64,000 nt of DNA from Polaromonas sp. JS666 (GCF_000013865.1 NC_007948.1:4386001-4450000), one strand, 5' to 3'. Counted from the stretch's first letter, positions 33,515 through 45,531 are shown. Notes: a model not told the origin generated them from the letters alone. Program-made: numbers and translations.

Positions 33515-35704
33515 TCATGTTGCCAGCTTGGACAGGTCGGCCACGCGGTTCATGGCCTGGTGCAGCGTGGCCAGCAGGCCGAGGCGGTTGGCGCGCAGAG
33601 CCGGGTCTTCGGCATTGACCATCACGCCGTCGAAGAACGCGTCGACGGGTGCTTTCAGGGCGGCCAGCCCCTGCAGGGAAGCCGCGTAGTCACCGGCGGT
33701 GAAAGCTGCATCAGCTTTCGGCCCGACGGACTGCAGCGCTTCGGCCAGTGCCTGTTCCGCCGCTTCCTGCAGGAGTTCCGGCCTGACGCTGGCCTCCACC
33801 GTGCCATCGGCTTTCTTCAGGATGTTGCCGACACGCTTGTTGGCCGCGGCGAGTGCCGGCGCCTCGGGCAATGCCGCGAAGGCGCGCACGGCCGCCAGGC
33901 GTTTGGCGACATCGCCCAGGCGCTGCGGCCGCAGGGCCAGCACGGCATCAACTTCCTGCGCGCTGTAGCCCTGCTCGCGCAAGGAGCCGGCCAGGCGGTC
34001 GTAGATGAAATCGGTGATTTTCTCGCGGGTTTGAACATCCATCACAACGCCAGTTGATAGCACGCCCTTTGTGCCAGGCACTGGCGCACTTGGACTAACA
34101 CCTTCCGTATAAACGGCGCCGCCAAAAACATCGACTGCACTCTGCAGCAATGCGTTCATGTCCAATGCCAAGTCCTTTTCCGTCAGCATGCGAATAACAC
34201 CCAGTGCATGACGGCGCAGCGCAAACGGATCCTTGTCGCCGGTGGGCAGGTTGCCGATGCCGAACATGCCCACCAGTGTCTCCAGCTTGTCGGCCAGTGC
34301 CACGATCACGCCAACGCTGTTGCGCGGCAGCTCGTCACCGGCAAAACGCGGCTTATAGTGATCTTCAATGGCGTCGGCGATATCAGGCCGAAGACCATCG
34401 TTCAACGCGTAATAGCGGCCCATGGTGCCTTGCAATTCCGGGAATTCGCCCACCATGTCGGTTACAAGGTCAGCCTTGGCGAGTTGTGCCGCCAACTGAG
34501 CATGGATCGCCGTTGAATCATCCAAGGGATAAAGCTTCTTGCCAATTTCGTAAGCGATATGGCTCACGCGTATGACGCGCTCACCTTGCGAACCCAGCTT
34601 GTTGTGATAAACCACCTTGTCCAGCCCGGCCACGCGCGAGGCCAGCGTTTTCTTGCGGTCCTGGTCGAAGAAGAATTTGGCATCGGCCAGGCGCGGACGC
34701 ACGACGCGCTCGTTGCCGCCAATCACCGCGCTCGCATCGGTGGGGCTGATGTTGCTGACCACGAGGAACTTGTGGGTCAGCTTGCCCTGCGCATCCAGCA
34801 GCGGGAAGTACTTCTGGTTGGCCTTCATCGTGAGGATCAGGCACTCCTGCGGCACGTCGAGGAATTCCTTTTCGAACTCGCAGACCAGCACGTTGGGGCG
34901 CTCGACCAGTGCAGTCACCTCGTCGAGCAAGGCGTCGTCTTCAATCGCCCGGGCGCCACCGCCCACCTTGGAAGCAGCGGCCGCCAGCTGGCGGGCAATC
35001 TCGGCCTTGCGTTCGGCAAAGCTGGCGATCACGGCGCCATCCTTTTGCAGCGTGGCCGCGTACCCGTCAGCGTTCTTCAACACCACCGGATCAACCGCAG
35101 CCTCAAACCGATGGCCGTGCGTGATGTTGCCGGCCTTCAGGCCCAACGCTTCAATGGCGACGACATCGCTGCCGTGCAGTGCAACCAGCCCGTGCGCAGG
35201 ACGCACAAACTTCACGTCGCTCCAGCCATCGGCCAGCTGGTAGGTCATGACCTTGGGAATCGGCAGTTTGGCAATCGCCTCGAGGAGGGCTTTCTGCAGG
35301 CCTTCCGCCAGCGTGGCGCCGATCACAGTGCTGTTGTAGAAAAGTGCTTCGGCCTTGCCATCCGGTACGCGCTTCAGGCCCGCCACAGCCAAGGCATCGG
35401 CGCCCAGCGCCTGCAGCTTTTTCAGCAACGCCGGTGTGGCCTGGCCCGACGCGTCGAGACCGACGGTCACCGGCATGAGTTTTTGCGAAACAGCCTTGTC
35501 GGCGGCCTGCACAGCGACAGCCGTCACATGCGCGGCAAGGCGGCGCGGTGAGGCGAAAGACGTGAGCACCGACCCAGCGGTCGTCAGGCCCTGCGCCTTG
35601 AGCTGCTCCAGCAGCACGCCAGCAAACGCATCACCTAACTTCTTGAGCGCCTTGGGCGGCAGCTCCTCCACAAACAGCTCAACCAGAAGGTTTTGGGTAG
35701 TCAT
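33515..35704 (-). CDS. glyS: Glycyl-tRNA synthetase beta subunit
   Basis: A 729-aa GlyS, full length. It starts LLVELFVEELPPKALKKLGD, the standard N-terminus, and includes ECLILTMKANQKYFPLLDAQ, KTLASRVAGLDKVVYHNKLG and DPFALRRHALGVIRML. With GlyQ it forms the alpha2-beta2 enzyme that charges tRNA-Gly. Two ATGs six bases apart (35710 and 35704) are possible; the second has the better spacing from a GAGAG. It begins within a few bases of the glyQ stop, so the subunits are translationally linked. Confidence 0.97.
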   Translation of the reverse strand: MTTQNLLVELFVEELPPKALKKLGDAFAGVLLEQLKAQGLTTAGSVLTSFASPRRLAAHVTAVAVQAADKAVSQKLMPVTVGLDASGQATPALLKKLQALGADALAVAGLKRVPDGKAEALFYNSTVIGATLAEGLQKALLEAIAKLPIPKVMTYQLADGWSDVKFVRPAHGLVALHGSDVVAIEALGLKAGNITHGHRFEAAVDPVVLKNADGYAATLQKDGAVIASFAERKAEIARQLAAAASKVGGGARAIEDDALLDEVTALVERPNVLVCEFEKEFLDVPQECLILTMKANQKYFPLLDAQGKLTHKFLVVSNISPTDASAVIGGNERVVRPRLADAKFFFDQDRKKTLASRVAGLDKVVYHNKLGSQGERVIRVSHIAYEIGKKLYPLDDSTAIHAQLAAQLAKADLVTDMVGEFPELQGTMGRYYALNDGLRPDIADAIEDHYKPRFAGDELPRNSVGVIVALADKLETLVGMFGIGNLPTGDKDPFALRRHALGVIRMLTEKDLALDMNALLQSAVDVFGGAVYTEGVSPSAPVPGTKGVLSTGVVMDVQTREKITDFIYDRLAGSLREQGYSAQEVDAVLALRPQRLGDVAKRLAAVRAFAALPEAPALAAANKRVGNILKKADGTVEASVRPELLQEAAEQALAEALQSVGPKADAAFTAGDYAASLQGLAALKAPVDAFFDGVMVNAEDPALRANRLGLLATLHQAMNRVADLSKLAT

Positions 35705-35715
35705 CGTCATCGCTC

Positions 35716-36621
<906 letters not shown>

Positions 36622-36637
36622 AGGAGTGTTGGTGACA

Positions 36638-36664
36638 AAAGCGCGGCGCCTGGTTCGGCGCCGC
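36638..36664 (-). terminator. Terminator-like hairpin after the LysR gene
   Basis: GCGGCGCC (36643-36650) and GGCGCCGC (36657-36664) form a perfect 8-bp GC stem with a 6-nt loop. On the minus strand it is followed by GCTTTTG, a short T-run. It lies between the end of the LysR gene and the glyQ start, so it should separate the two transcripts. Confidence 0.6.
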
Positions 36665-36700
36665 GGGTAGCGACGCCTCGGATGGCCATCGCTAAACCGT

Positions 36701-37672
36701 TCATTTTACGCGGCGATGACGGGCCGCCCGGGCGATCGCCTTCTCCGTCACGCCCGGCCCCGGCGGGACTTCCCACGAAGGGACGGGCTGGAAGGCCTCC
36801 ACCAGAAAGTCCACCATGACCCGGACCTTGGCGCTCAGGTGGCGGCGGCTGGGGTAGACGGCCAGCACGTCGATGTCGGGCATGCGGTAGCCGGGCATCA
36901 GGGCAACCAGCCGCCCGGCTTTCAAATCGTCCCCGATCAGGAAGGCCGGCTGCCAGATGACGCCCTGCCCGGCAATCGCCGCTTCGCGCGCCGTGTCGCC
37001 GTTATTGGCATGCATGACGTAATTCACCTTGACCATGTGCGGCCGACCCGCGTCATCCACAAAATGCCATTCGTTGGCGGTGGCCGCATAGGTGTAGCCG
37101 AGGCACCGGTGCCCCACCAGGTCTGCGGGCTTTTCGGGCTGCCCGTGCGCTTTCAGGTAGGCCGGCGAGGCGCAGACGATGTTGCGGGAAGTGCCCAGCT
37201 TGCGCGCCGCATGGGAGGCCGACCCGGCGCGTGAGATGCGGATGGCCAGGTCGTAGCCCTCTTCCACAATGTCCACCACGCGGTCGCTCAGCGCAATGTC
37301 CAGTTCCACCTCGGGATAGGCCTGCATGAATAGCGGCCACAGCGGCGCCAGATGCCGGATGCCAAAGCTCACCGGCGCATTGATGCGCAAGCGCCCGCGC
37401 GGCTGCAGGGTGGCCGACGAGGCCAGCGCCTCGGCCTCGGCGACTTCTTCCAGGATGGATTTGCTGCGCTCATACAGCGCCTCACCACTCTCCGTCAGGG
37501 ACAGCTTGCGCGAGCTGCGATTGAGAAGCCGCGTGCCCAAGTGGGCTTCCAGCTCATTGATGTAGCGCGTGACATTGGCCGGGGAGGTGTCGAGGGCGTC
37601 GGCTGCCCGCGTGAAGCTGCCCCGGCTCACCACGGAGGCGAACACCTCGAAAGCACGCAAGCGGTCCACCAC
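36701..37672 (-). CDS. LysR-family transcriptional regulator
   Basis: A 323-aa LysR regulator. The helix-turn-helix is in [20 protein letters not shown], followed by [20 protein letters not shown], and a type 2 periplasmic-binding fold follows. The start is a GTG at 37672 with GGGG upstream. It is divergent from an SDR gene (157 bp between starts), the likely target, as is common for this CrgA/YhjC-like subgroup. Confidence 0.93.
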   Translation of the reverse strand: MVDRLRAFEVFASVVSRGSFTRAADALDTSPANVTRYINELEAHLGTRLLNRSSRKLSLTESGEALYERSKSILEEVAEAEALASSATLQPRGRLRINAPVSFGIRHLAPLWPLFMQAYPEVELDIALSDRVVDIVEEGYDLAIRISRAGSASHAARKLGTSRNIVCASPAYLKAHGQPEKPADLVGHRCLGYTYAATANEWHFVDDAGRPHMVKVNYVMHANNGDTAREAAIAGQGVIWQPAFLIGDDLKAGRLVALMPGYRMPDIDVLAVYPSRRHLSAKVRVMVDFLVEAFQPVPSWEVPPGPGVTEKAIARAARHRRVK

Positions 37673-37829
37673 CAGCCCCTTAAATTCATAAAAACTGAAT
37701 GATTAAACCACTTTTCAGGTCTTCTTCCAATCAAAGGTAAATCCTACAGTTCATCCATCGGCGGGCACATCGCACACCGACTTCCTCCACACCTTCTCCA
37801 GACCTCCTCACACAACCCAAGGAATCATC

Positions 37830-38579
37830 ATGCAGAACTTTGACAACAAAACCGTACTCGTCACCGGCGGCAGCAGCGGCATCGGCCTGGCCACCGCGCT
37901 CCAATTTGCCAAACAGGGCGCACGCGTCATCATCACGGGCCGCGACCAGGCCGCGCTGGACCGGACTCGTGCCGAGCTCGGCGCCAACGCAGTGGCCCTG
38001 CGCCATGACGCCGGTGATATCCACGCCGCCAAAGCCCTGGCGGCCAGCCTGAAAGAGCAGGGCATCACACTGGACGCGCTGTTCGTCAACGCCGGCGTGG
38101 CGAAATTCGCGCCCCTCGAGGCCGTTGAAGAAGACATCTGGGACCAGACCTTCAACACCAACGTCAAGGGCGCCTTCTTCACCATCCAGGCGCTGTCGCC
38201 GCTGCTCAACACGGGCGCGGCCATCATCCTGAATGGCTCCATCAACGCCCACATCGGCATGCCGAACTCCAGCGTGTACGCCGCCAGCAAGGCTGCGCTG
38301 ATTTCGCTGGCCAAAACGTTGTCGGGTGAACTGATCAGCCGCGGCATCCGTGTCAACGTGGTGAGCCCCGGCCCGGTGCAAACGCCGCTCTATGGCAAGC
38401 TGGGTGTGCCCGCCGACCAGCTCGATGCGCTGGCCGCCGGCATTCAGGCGCAGGTTCCGCTGAAACGCTTCGGCACGCCCGATGAAGTGGCCAGCGCCGT
38501 CGTGTACCTGTCGTCGCCGGCGGCAGCCTTCATTGTCGGCACCGAGCTGATCGTGGACGGCGGCATGAGCCAGCTCTGA
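37830..38579 (+). CDS. Short-chain dehydrogenase/reductase
   Basis: A 249-aa classical SDR. It has the cofactor motif VLVTGGSSGIGLATALQFAK, NAGVAKF, the catalytic Ser region NGSINA and the active-site YAASKAALISLAKTL. The substrate cannot be set from sequence. The gene is divergent from a LysR gene and ends in a strong hairpin terminator shared with the convergent asparaginase gene. GGAATC precedes the ATG at 37830. Confidence 0.93.
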   Translation: MQNFDNKTVLVTGGSSGIGLATALQFAKQGARVIITGRDQAALDRTRAELGANAVALRHDAGDIHAAKALAASLKEQGITLDALFVNAGVAKFAPLEAVEEDIWDQTFNTNVKGAFFTIQALSPLLNTGAAIILNGSINAHIGMPNSSVYAASKAALISLAKTLSGELISRGIRVNVVSPGPVQTPLYGKLGVPADQLDALAAGIQAQVPLKRFGTPDEVASAVVYLSSPAAAFIVGTELIVDGGMSQL

Positions 38580-38593
38580 GCAAGGTGAACCAC

Positions 38594-38631
38594 AAAAAAA
38601 AAGGCGGTGCCGCAAGGCCCGCCTTTTTTTA
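38594..38631. terminator. Bidirectional terminator between SDR and asparaginase genes
   Basis: An A-run, a GC-rich stem (GGCGG...CCGCC with an inner GCC-GCAA-GGC) and a T-run of seven. Because it has A and T tracts on both sides it can end transcription in both directions, matching the convergent genes. Confidence 0.9.
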
Positions 38632-38655
38632 CAACGGCGCGTGCCGCGTAACGAG

Positions 38656-39741
<1,086 letters not shown>

Positions 39742-39911
39742 TCATTGAATAAAAGCCAACTGACAGGCAGCCTGGGCCTGGGGGCCTTGCTGCACCACGA
39801 TCTGCCCCCGCGCCTCAGGGCGAAAGGTGGCTCATCGTAGCCATGGCCAACAGGCGCAGCGATGCATAATCAAGCGCAGGGTGTGAACAAAACTCACACC
39901 CCTCCCAAGCC

Positions 39912-40820
39912 ATGAACCTCCGGCAACTTGAAGTCTTTCAGGCCGTCATGCAGGCCGGCAACATGAGCGCGGCCGCGCGCCTGATCTGCATCACGCCTTC
40001 GGCCGTCAGCAAGACCATTGCGCATACCGAGCTCCAGCTGGGCTACAAGCTGTTCACGCGCGGCAAGGGCACGCTGGCCCCCACGCCGGAAGCCCGGGTG
40101 CTGTTCGAAGAGTCGACAGTGATCCATTGCAAGCTCGATGAACTCAAGCGCATTGCGCTCAATTTGCGGCAGGCTGACGACGGCCAGGTGCGGCTGGCCG
40201 CCATCCCGTCCATCTGCCATGAGTTCTTGCCGCTGGTGCTGGAAAAGCACCTGGCCCGCTATCCGCGCGTCAAGATTGAAGTGCGCACCCTGCACCAGGA
40301 CCAGATGGTGCAGGCCCTGCTCACGCGCAGCGTCGACTTCGCGCTGGGCTACTACGAGCACCCGCACCCGCTGCTGACCAGCCAGATGCTGGTCAGGGGG
40401 CCACTCTATCTGGCGGTGACGCGGGATGTCTGGCTGCGCGCCGTACGCACCCGGCGCCTGAACCCGATGTCGTTTCTGGCCAGCATGCCACTGATCCGGC
40501 TGGTGGGCGAAGACCCCATGTGCCAGTCGATTGACGAGCTGGCCGGCCACTTGGGGCTGACGGCGCCGGCCGGCCTGCAGGTGCACACCTCCCGGCTGGC
40601 GCTGGAACTGGTCAAGCGCGGCATGGGCTGGACGGTGGTCGACTTCCTGACGGCCAGCAACCTGGATCCGTCATCCATCAGTGCCGTGGCACTGCATGAC
40701 TTTGCACCGATTCCGCTGCAGATGTACTTTGCAACCAGCACGCCGCCGGGCCAGGACGCCTTGCGCCTGCTGGGCATGCTGCCAGACTTGCTGCGCGGGG
40801 TGATGGCGTCCAGCCATTGA
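39912..40820 (+). CDS. LysR-family transcriptional regulator
   Basis: A 302-aa LysR regulator. The N-terminus is MNLRQLEVFQAVMQAGNMSA with the helix-turn-helix in AAARLICITPSAVSKTIAHT, followed by a ligand-binding domain (QVRLAAIPSICHEFLPLVLE). It is divergent from the asparaginase gene and may control nitrogen scavenging from asparagine. The 185-bp spacer should hold its site. It ends 32 bp before the convergent lnt stop. Confidence 0.93.
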   Translation: MNLRQLEVFQAVMQAGNMSAAARLICITPSAVSKTIAHTELQLGYKLFTRGKGTLAPTPEARVLFEESTVIHCKLDELKRIALNLRQADDGQVRLAAIPSICHEFLPLVLEKHLARYPRVKIEVRTLHQDQMVQALLTRSVDFALGYYEHPHPLLTSQMLVRGPLYLAVTRDVWLRAVRTRRLNPMSFLASMPLIRLVGEDPMCQSIDELAGHLGLTAPAGLQVHTSRLALELVKRGMGWTVVDFLTASNLDPSSISAVALHDFAPIPLQMYFATSTPPGQDALRLLGMLPDLLRGVMASSH

Positions 40821-40852
40821 GCAGGCCGGATATCGCGTATCGCGAGAAGGGC

Positions 40853-42499
40853 TCAGCGGCGGCGCAGCACCAGCGCCAGCCCCGCAATCCCCAGGCCCAG
40901 CGCCCACAGCGGCCACAGGCCATAGCGCGACACCCACCAGGCATAGGGCGTGATGCCGCTGCGCCCCTGCACTTCGCCAACCAGCGCACCGCGTGTGTGG
41001 CGCGGCAGCGCATGCGTCACCTGACCGCGGTGGTCAATGATGGCGGTGGCGCCGGTGTTGGTGGCCCGAAGCATGGGCCGGCTGAACTCCAGTGCCCGCA
41101 TGCGCGAGATCTGCAGGTGCTGGTCAATCGCCACGGTGTTGCCAAACCAGGCAATGTTGCTGAGGTTGACAAACATGGTGGGCGCCAGCGCCGGATCGGT
41201 AAAGCGCGCGCCCAGCTCCTCGCCAAACAGGTCTTCGTAGCAGATGTTGGGAGCCAGCCGCTGGCCCTTCCAGTCGAAGGAAGCCTGCACCACCGTGCCG
41301 CGGTTGAAGTCACCCAGCGGGATGTTCATCATGTTGGTGAACCACCGGAACCCCGGTGGAATGAATTCGCCAAACGGCACCAGGTGATGCTTGTCATACC
41401 GGTAGGGCTGGGCGGGATTGGGCGATGAACCCGTTGATGAAGCCGGCTTGAGCCCCAGCACCGAGTTGGCGTAACCCGTCTGGGTATTGCCCAGCGGCAT
41501 GCCTATCAGCGCGGCCTGTTCACCCACGGCAAAACGCCCCTGCACGGCCTGCCAGTAGCCAGGGGGCAGTTGCTGCGGCAGCAGGGGAATGGCGGTTTCA
41601 GGCGCGACCACCAGCGCGGTCTTCGCATCACGCAACTGCTCGCCGTACCAGCGCAGCGACGTGACCACACCGGTGCCCGGCTGGAATTTTTCGTTCTGGG
41701 GAATGTTGCCCTGCAGCAGCGTCACCGGCAGCAGGGGAGGCTGGTCCTGGCCGTAGGCTACGTCCGTCGCCGGCAGCCAGGCCACCGCCACACTGACAAA
41801 AACCAGGCTGATCGCTGCCAGCCAGCGGGTCTTGCGCGCGCGCAGGCACACGGCCAGCGAGGCCGCCACCAGCGCGGCCAGAAAGGTCAGCCCGTGCACA
41901 CCGACCCACGCCGCCAGCGGCCTGGCCCAGCCGTCCACATGGGCATAGCCGCCTTCTCCCCAGGGAAAGCCGGTGAACAGCTTCACGCGGGCCAGCTCGG
42001 CCAGCAGCCAGAGCGCGGCAAAAACCAATGCACGTTGCGCCCGCTGAGCGGGGGCCAGCACGACAAACAAGGCAGCGGCGGCGGCATAGTACAGCCCCAG
42101 AAACACCGCCAGCAGCACAATGGCCAGCACCGTCAGCGGCGCAGCCAGGCCGCCGTAGTCATGCATGGAGATGAACAGCCACCAGAACGTGCCGCACAGC
42201 ATGGCAGCGGAAAATGTCCCGCCCAGCCAGGCGGTGCGCCCCCAGGACCGGCAGCCATCGAGTTGCGCTGCCAGCAGCGTCAGCGCCAGCAATTGCAGGC
42301 CCCACAAGGGCTGGCCTTGCGCAAAGACAAAGGGAAACGGCCATGCGAGGCTGGCCGCATGAGCACTGCCGGCGACCAGAACAATCACGAACTGGAGCCA
42401 CGACAGGCGACTGCGCGTTGGTGTCTGACCGAAGTGTTGCAGCAGCGCCGGCAAGGTCGGCAGCGCAGACATCATGCTTTGGATTGAACTCGGCTCCAT
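40853..42499 (-). CDS. lnt: Apolipoprotein N-acyltransferase
   Basis: A 548-aa inner-membrane enzyme. Several transmembrane helices fill about residues 35-245, followed by the periplasmic nitrilase-like domain with the Glu-Lys-Cys triad: Glu in VVAPETAIPLLP, Lys in YRYDKHHLVPFGEF and Cys in APNICYEDLFGEE. A last TM helix is near the C-terminus. It adds the third acyl chain to lipoproteins. It starts 23 bp after the corC stop, forming the usual corC-lnt pair. Confidence 0.95.
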   Translation of the reverse strand: MEPSSIQSMMSALPTLPALLQHFGQTPTRSRLSWLQFVIVLVAGSAHAASLAWPFPFVFAQGQPLWGLQLLALTLLAAQLDGCRSWGRTAWLGGTFSAAMLCGTFWWLFISMHDYGGLAAPLTVLAIVLLAVFLGLYYAAAAALFVVLAPAQRAQRALVFAALWLLAELARVKLFTGFPWGEGGYAHVDGWARPLAAWVGVHGLTFLAALVAASLAVCLRARKTRWLAAISLVFVSVAVAWLPATDVAYGQDQPPLLPVTLLQGNIPQNEKFQPGTGVVTSLRWYGEQLRDAKTALVVAPETAIPLLPQQLPPGYWQAVQGRFAVGEQAALIGMPLGNTQTGYANSVLGLKPASSTGSSPNPAQPYRYDKHHLVPFGEFIPPGFRWFTNMMNIPLGDFNRGTVVQASFDWKGQRLAPNICYEDLFGEELGARFTDPALAPTMFVNLSNIAWFGNTVAIDQHLQISRMRALEFSRPMLRATNTGATAIIDHRGQVTHALPRHTRGALVGEVQGRSGITPYAWWVSRYGLWPLWALGLGIAGLALVLRRR

Positions 42500-42522
42500 C
42501 GGTCCCTTTCTTTTCAGAGGGC

Positions 42523-43377
42523 TCAGGCCCTGGCCACAACAGGCGACACCTTGAACCAGCGCACGGCTCCACCCTTGGTGTGCAGCACCGTGAATTGCAG
42601 GCCGGAGAGCGCGTAATGTTCGCCCCGCTTGGGCACATGGCCCATCTCGTGCGCCACCAGGCCGCCAATGGTTTCGAAGTCGGTTTCGGGCAGCGTGACG
42701 CCAAACGCCTCGTTGACGCGTTCGATCGAGGTGTCGCCGCTGACCCGGTAAGTGTGGTCCGAGAGCCCGAAGATGTCGCCTTCGTCCTCGGCAATGTCGA
42801 ATTCGTCCTCGATCTCGCCCACGATCTGCTCCAGCACGTCTTCAATCGTGATGAGGCCGGCGACACGGCCGAACTCGTCGATGACGATGGCCAGGTGGTT
42901 GCGGTTGCCGCGGAACTCGCGCAGCAAATCATTCAGTCCCTTGCTTTCGGGCACAAACACGGCCGGACGCAGCAGCGCCTTGATGTTGAGCTCCGGCGCG
43001 CGCTGCAGCTTGAGCAGGTCCTTGGCCATCAGGATGCCCAGAATGTTTTCCTTCTCGCCCTCGTAGACCGGAAAGCGCGAGTGGGCGGTGTCAATCACCA
43101 GATGCAGCAATTCGTCAAAGGGCGCGTCGATGTTGATCACATCCATGCGCGGCGCTGCCACCATCACGTCACCGGCCGTCATATCGGCCATGCGGATCAC
43201 GCCTTCGAGCATTTCGCGGCTCTGGGCGCCAATGACTTCGTTGTCCTGGGCTTCGACCAGGGTTTCTATCAGCTCGTCTTTGGAGTCGGGTCCGGGGTGG
43301 AGCATTTCAGCCAGCTTCTGCAGAAAGCCGCGCTTGTCTTCCGGCCTGGAAGATCGACTGGGGGGGGTGTCGGACAC
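42523..43377 (-). CDS. corC: CorC-type Mg/Co efflux accessory protein (CBS pair plus CorC/HlyC domain)
   Basis: A 284-aa protein with no transmembrane region. Two CBS domains (about residues 65-190; MAGDVMVAAPRMDVIN type, and RNHLAIVIDEFGRVAGLITI) are followed by a transporter-associated CorC/HlyC domain (TYRVSGDTSIERVNEAFGV). CorC/YbeX has been linked to Mg and Co efflux and to ribosome biogenesis. A GTG at 43377 (giving MSDTPPSRSS) fits homologues best; an upstream in-frame ATG at 43425 is possible. It forms an operon with lnt. The usual upstream ybeZ-ybeY genes are absent here. Confidence 0.92.
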   Translation of the reverse strand: MSDTPPSRSSRPEDKRGFLQKLAEMLHPGPDSKDELIETLVEAQDNEVIGAQSREMLEGVIRMADMTAGDVMVAAPRMDVINIDAPFDELLHLVIDTAHSRFPVYEGEKENILGILMAKDLLKLQRAPELNIKALLRPAVFVPESKGLNDLLREFRGNRNHLAIVIDEFGRVAGLITIEDVLEQIVGEIEDEFDIAEDEGDIFGLSDHTYRVSGDTSIERVNEAFGVTLPETDFETIGGLVAHEMGHVPKRGEHYALSGLQFTVLHTKGGAVRWFKVSPVVARA

Positions 43378-43679
43378 GAAGGGTGTTCGGTAGTTGTGAA
43401 GCTGCCAAGGATAGCGCAATTCCATGGCGCAACGCCGCCGCGCATCAGGCCAATCCACCGCTGACGGCATGTCCCAACAACAGCCTGCCGCCGCGCGGCG
43501 CGCCGGAGGGTAACTTTTCCACAGAAACGCCGCCAACGCGTCACGTCAAAGTCGCCACCCTGCCACTTGAATTGGGAGCCCGACCGGAGGAACATGAAGC
43601 TGCCCGGTCGGGCTTGTCCGCGGGCGCAGTTCAGTGCTTTTTGGCAATAACGGGCAATAGCTCTCCTGGAGGTATTCAG

Positions 43680-44003
43680 ATGAAAAACCTGCCCTTGCTC
43701 AGAATTGGCTTTTCCCTCGTGTTCTGCTCTTTAAGCGCCCACGGTCAGCCCGGCAGGGAGGAGTTCGCCGGGCTTTCCGCCGAGCAGCTCAAGACGTCCT
43801 ACCTGATGTGCGACCGGCGTGCCAACCGGGAATTTCTTGGGTTTGCAGATGCGGTCTTTTGCTCCCACATCTCGGAGGCCCTCAAGCACCAGGTCTTTGA
43901 CGGTGATTTCGACAAACTCCTCGACTGGTGGCGGGCCCACAAGCTGTCGGAGCCCTCCGCGGTGCGCCCACAGGAAAAACCCGGAATATCGTCAAACGAA
44001 TGA
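43680..44003 (+). CDS. Small exported protein of unknown function
   Basis: A 107-aa protein with a signal peptide (MKNLPLLRIGFSLVFCSLSA, cleaved near AHGQ). The mature part has two Cys (in SYLMCDRRANRE and AVFCSHISEAL) that could form a disulfide. GGAGG lies 10 bp before the ATG. I recognise no named family, although short secreted proteins with a CDRRA-type motif are frequent in Comamonadaceae. It is alone on the plus strand between corC and a GNAT gene. Confidence 0.75.
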   Translation: MKNLPLLRIGFSLVFCSLSAHGQPGREEFAGLSAEQLKTSYLMCDRRANREFLGFADAVFCSHISEALKHQVFDGDFDKLLDWWRAHKLSEPSAVRPQEKPGISSNE

Positions 44004-44069
44004 CGGGCCTGGCCACGGGAGGCGGAGTCTGGAACCGGGGAGGTCAAGCGGGGGATCACCCCCGCGCCG

Positions 44070-44807
44070 CTACATCGGCATGCGGTCGCGCGAATCGCGC
44101 ACGCCCTGCCGGACCTCCTGGAGCACGCCCAGGAAGTCCCAGAACTGCTTGGCCTGGACCTTGAGGCGGTAGTCGGTCTGGGCGATCTGCTCTTCCACCA
44201 TTTCGGTCACGCGCGAGTCCAGGTTGGCCGGTGGCAGCTTGAGGTAGGCCTCGCTCTCGGAGCCGTCGCGCTCAATCGTGGCGCCGGCCTTGCGGGCGAT
44301 GTTGAGCATGGCCGTGTTCTCGCTCAGCGCGTGGATGAACATCATGTTGACGCCCTCATTGCGGGCATGCATCACGGCGCGGTCAAACAGGCGCGCGCCA
44401 TAACCCCTGCCCCGCGCCTGGGCCAGCACCGAAACGCCAAACTCCGCGCAGCTCTTGAGCTCCGGGTCGGTCGAAAACGCCAGGTGGGCCATGGCAATCA
44501 ACTGCAGTTTGCGGTTGTAGATGCCAAAAATCTCGTCGCGCTCAAAGTCGAGCCCGTCGACATAGCGGCGAATCTGCTCGTCGTTGGCCGCATAGCCAAA
44601 GCGCAGGTAGCGGTCATGCGCACTGAGCGCCAGCAGGTGCGTGGCGATGCGTTCGCCATGGCTGGGTCCGATGGAGCGGATGGGCACCATGACCTGCGCC
44701 GCGGGAGAAGCGGCCGGCGGGCGCGCTGCGCCCTCGTCCACGGGGGGGCGAAAGAACTCCTTGCCCGCGTGGAGAGAAGCCTTCAAAAGTGCGCTGGGTG
44801 TAACCAT
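44070..44807 (-). CDS. GNAT-family N-acetyltransferase
   Basis: A 245-aa protein with a GNAT core at about residues 45-195. The acetyl-CoA loop is in VSVLAQARGRGYGARLFDRA and the later NTAMLNIARKAGATIERDGS is typical. An extra C-terminal helix rich in charged residues follows. The substrate is unknown. It is a single gene; no partner is evident. The upstream spacer 44808-45057 has a lrp terminator and a fragment of a short repeat. Confidence 0.88.
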   Translation of the reverse strand: MVTPSALLKASLHAGKEFFRPPVDEGAARPPAASPAAQVMVPIRSIGPSHGERIATHLLALSAHDRYLRFGYAANDEQIRRYVDGLDFERDEIFGIYNRKLQLIAMAHLAFSTDPELKSCAEFGVSVLAQARGRGYGARLFDRAVMHARNEGVNMMFIHALSENTAMLNIARKAGATIERDGSESEAYLKLPPANLDSRVTEMVEEQIAQTDYRLKVQAKQFWDFLGVLQEVRQGVRDSRDRMPM

Positions 44808-44963
44808 GGCTCAAATATAAGGGTTTTCCCTAGATTTTCCAGTCGAAGGGGTTTGGAAGCCCCTCAATAGGGAGGCCCACCCAAAACCACATTAGACTCG
44901 CATTTTCCCAATAAACACGCCGGATGTTAGCTACCAAATCAATAGCAAATCTCACCGCCAACC

Positions 44964-44991
44964 CTAAAAATGTTGCGGCGCAGCAACATTT
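44964..44991 (-). terminator. Terminator of the lrp-like gene
   Basis: AAATGTTGC (44968-44976) and GCAACATTT (44983-44991) make a perfect 9-bp stem with a 6-nt loop. On the minus strand the stem ends in a run of five T, the form of an intrinsic terminator for the Lrp/AsnC gene that ends at 45058. Confidence 0.72.
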
Positions 44992-45057
44992 GCAGGCGCT
45001 GAATGTCTGCCATTTCCCCAAAACCACCGGCTCCGGGCGGCTCAGCCGGCCGACCTG

Positions 45058-45531
45058 CTACAGCGGCACGGCCGTCGTCGCTTTCACCCGGTCCAGCACA
45101 AAACTGGTTTTGCAGTCCTGCACGCTGGGGTGCTTGAGCAGGGTGTCCATGATAAAGCGGCTGTAGTGCGCCATGTCCTGTACCACCACGCGCAGCAGGT
45201 AGTCCATCTCACCCGTCAGGGCCGCACACTCCACGACCTCGGGCCAGGTTTGCACGCTGGCACGAAACAGGTCCATCGGGTTGCGCTTGTGGCTTTCGGT
45301 GTGCTTCTCCAGCCGGACATTGAGGTAAGCGGTCAGCCCCAAACCAACCGACTCGGGCTTGACCAGCGCGACGTAGCGGTCAATGACCCCGGCCTCCTCC
45401 AGCCGCTTCACGCGCCGCAGCACGGCACTGGGCGACAGGCTGACCTGCTCGGCGAGCTGGTCATAGGTTGCCCGCCCGTCAGCTTGCAGGCTGCGCAAAA
45501 TATGTCGATCAAGCTTGTCCAGTGTTTCCAT
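45058..45531 (-). CDS. Lrp/AsnC-family transcriptional regulator
   Basis: A 157-aa Lrp/AsnC regulator. The helix-turn-helix is in LDRHILRSLQADGRATYDQL and LSPSAVLRRVKRLEEAGVID, and the ligand-binding RAM domain follows (VVECAALTGEMDYLLRVVVQ). It is divergent from hpd with a 229-bp spacer, so it probably senses an aromatic amino acid and controls the hpd-pheC-phhA genes. The ATG at 45531 agrees with the family N-terminus. Confidence 0.93.
   Translation of the reverse strand: METLDKLDRHILRSLQADGRATYDQLAEQVSLSPSAVLRRVKRLEEAGVIDRYVALVKPESVGLGLTAYLNVRLEKHTESHKRNPMDLFRASVQTWPEVVECAALTGEMDYLLRVVVQDMAHYSRFIMDTLLKHPSVQDCKTSFVLDRVKATTAVPL

Noticed and set aside
43377..43425. ATG at 43425 as the corC start
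   Set aside because: Homologous sequence begins at about SDTPPSRSSRP, matching the GTG at 43377. Neither has a strong ribosome binding site, so some doubt remains.
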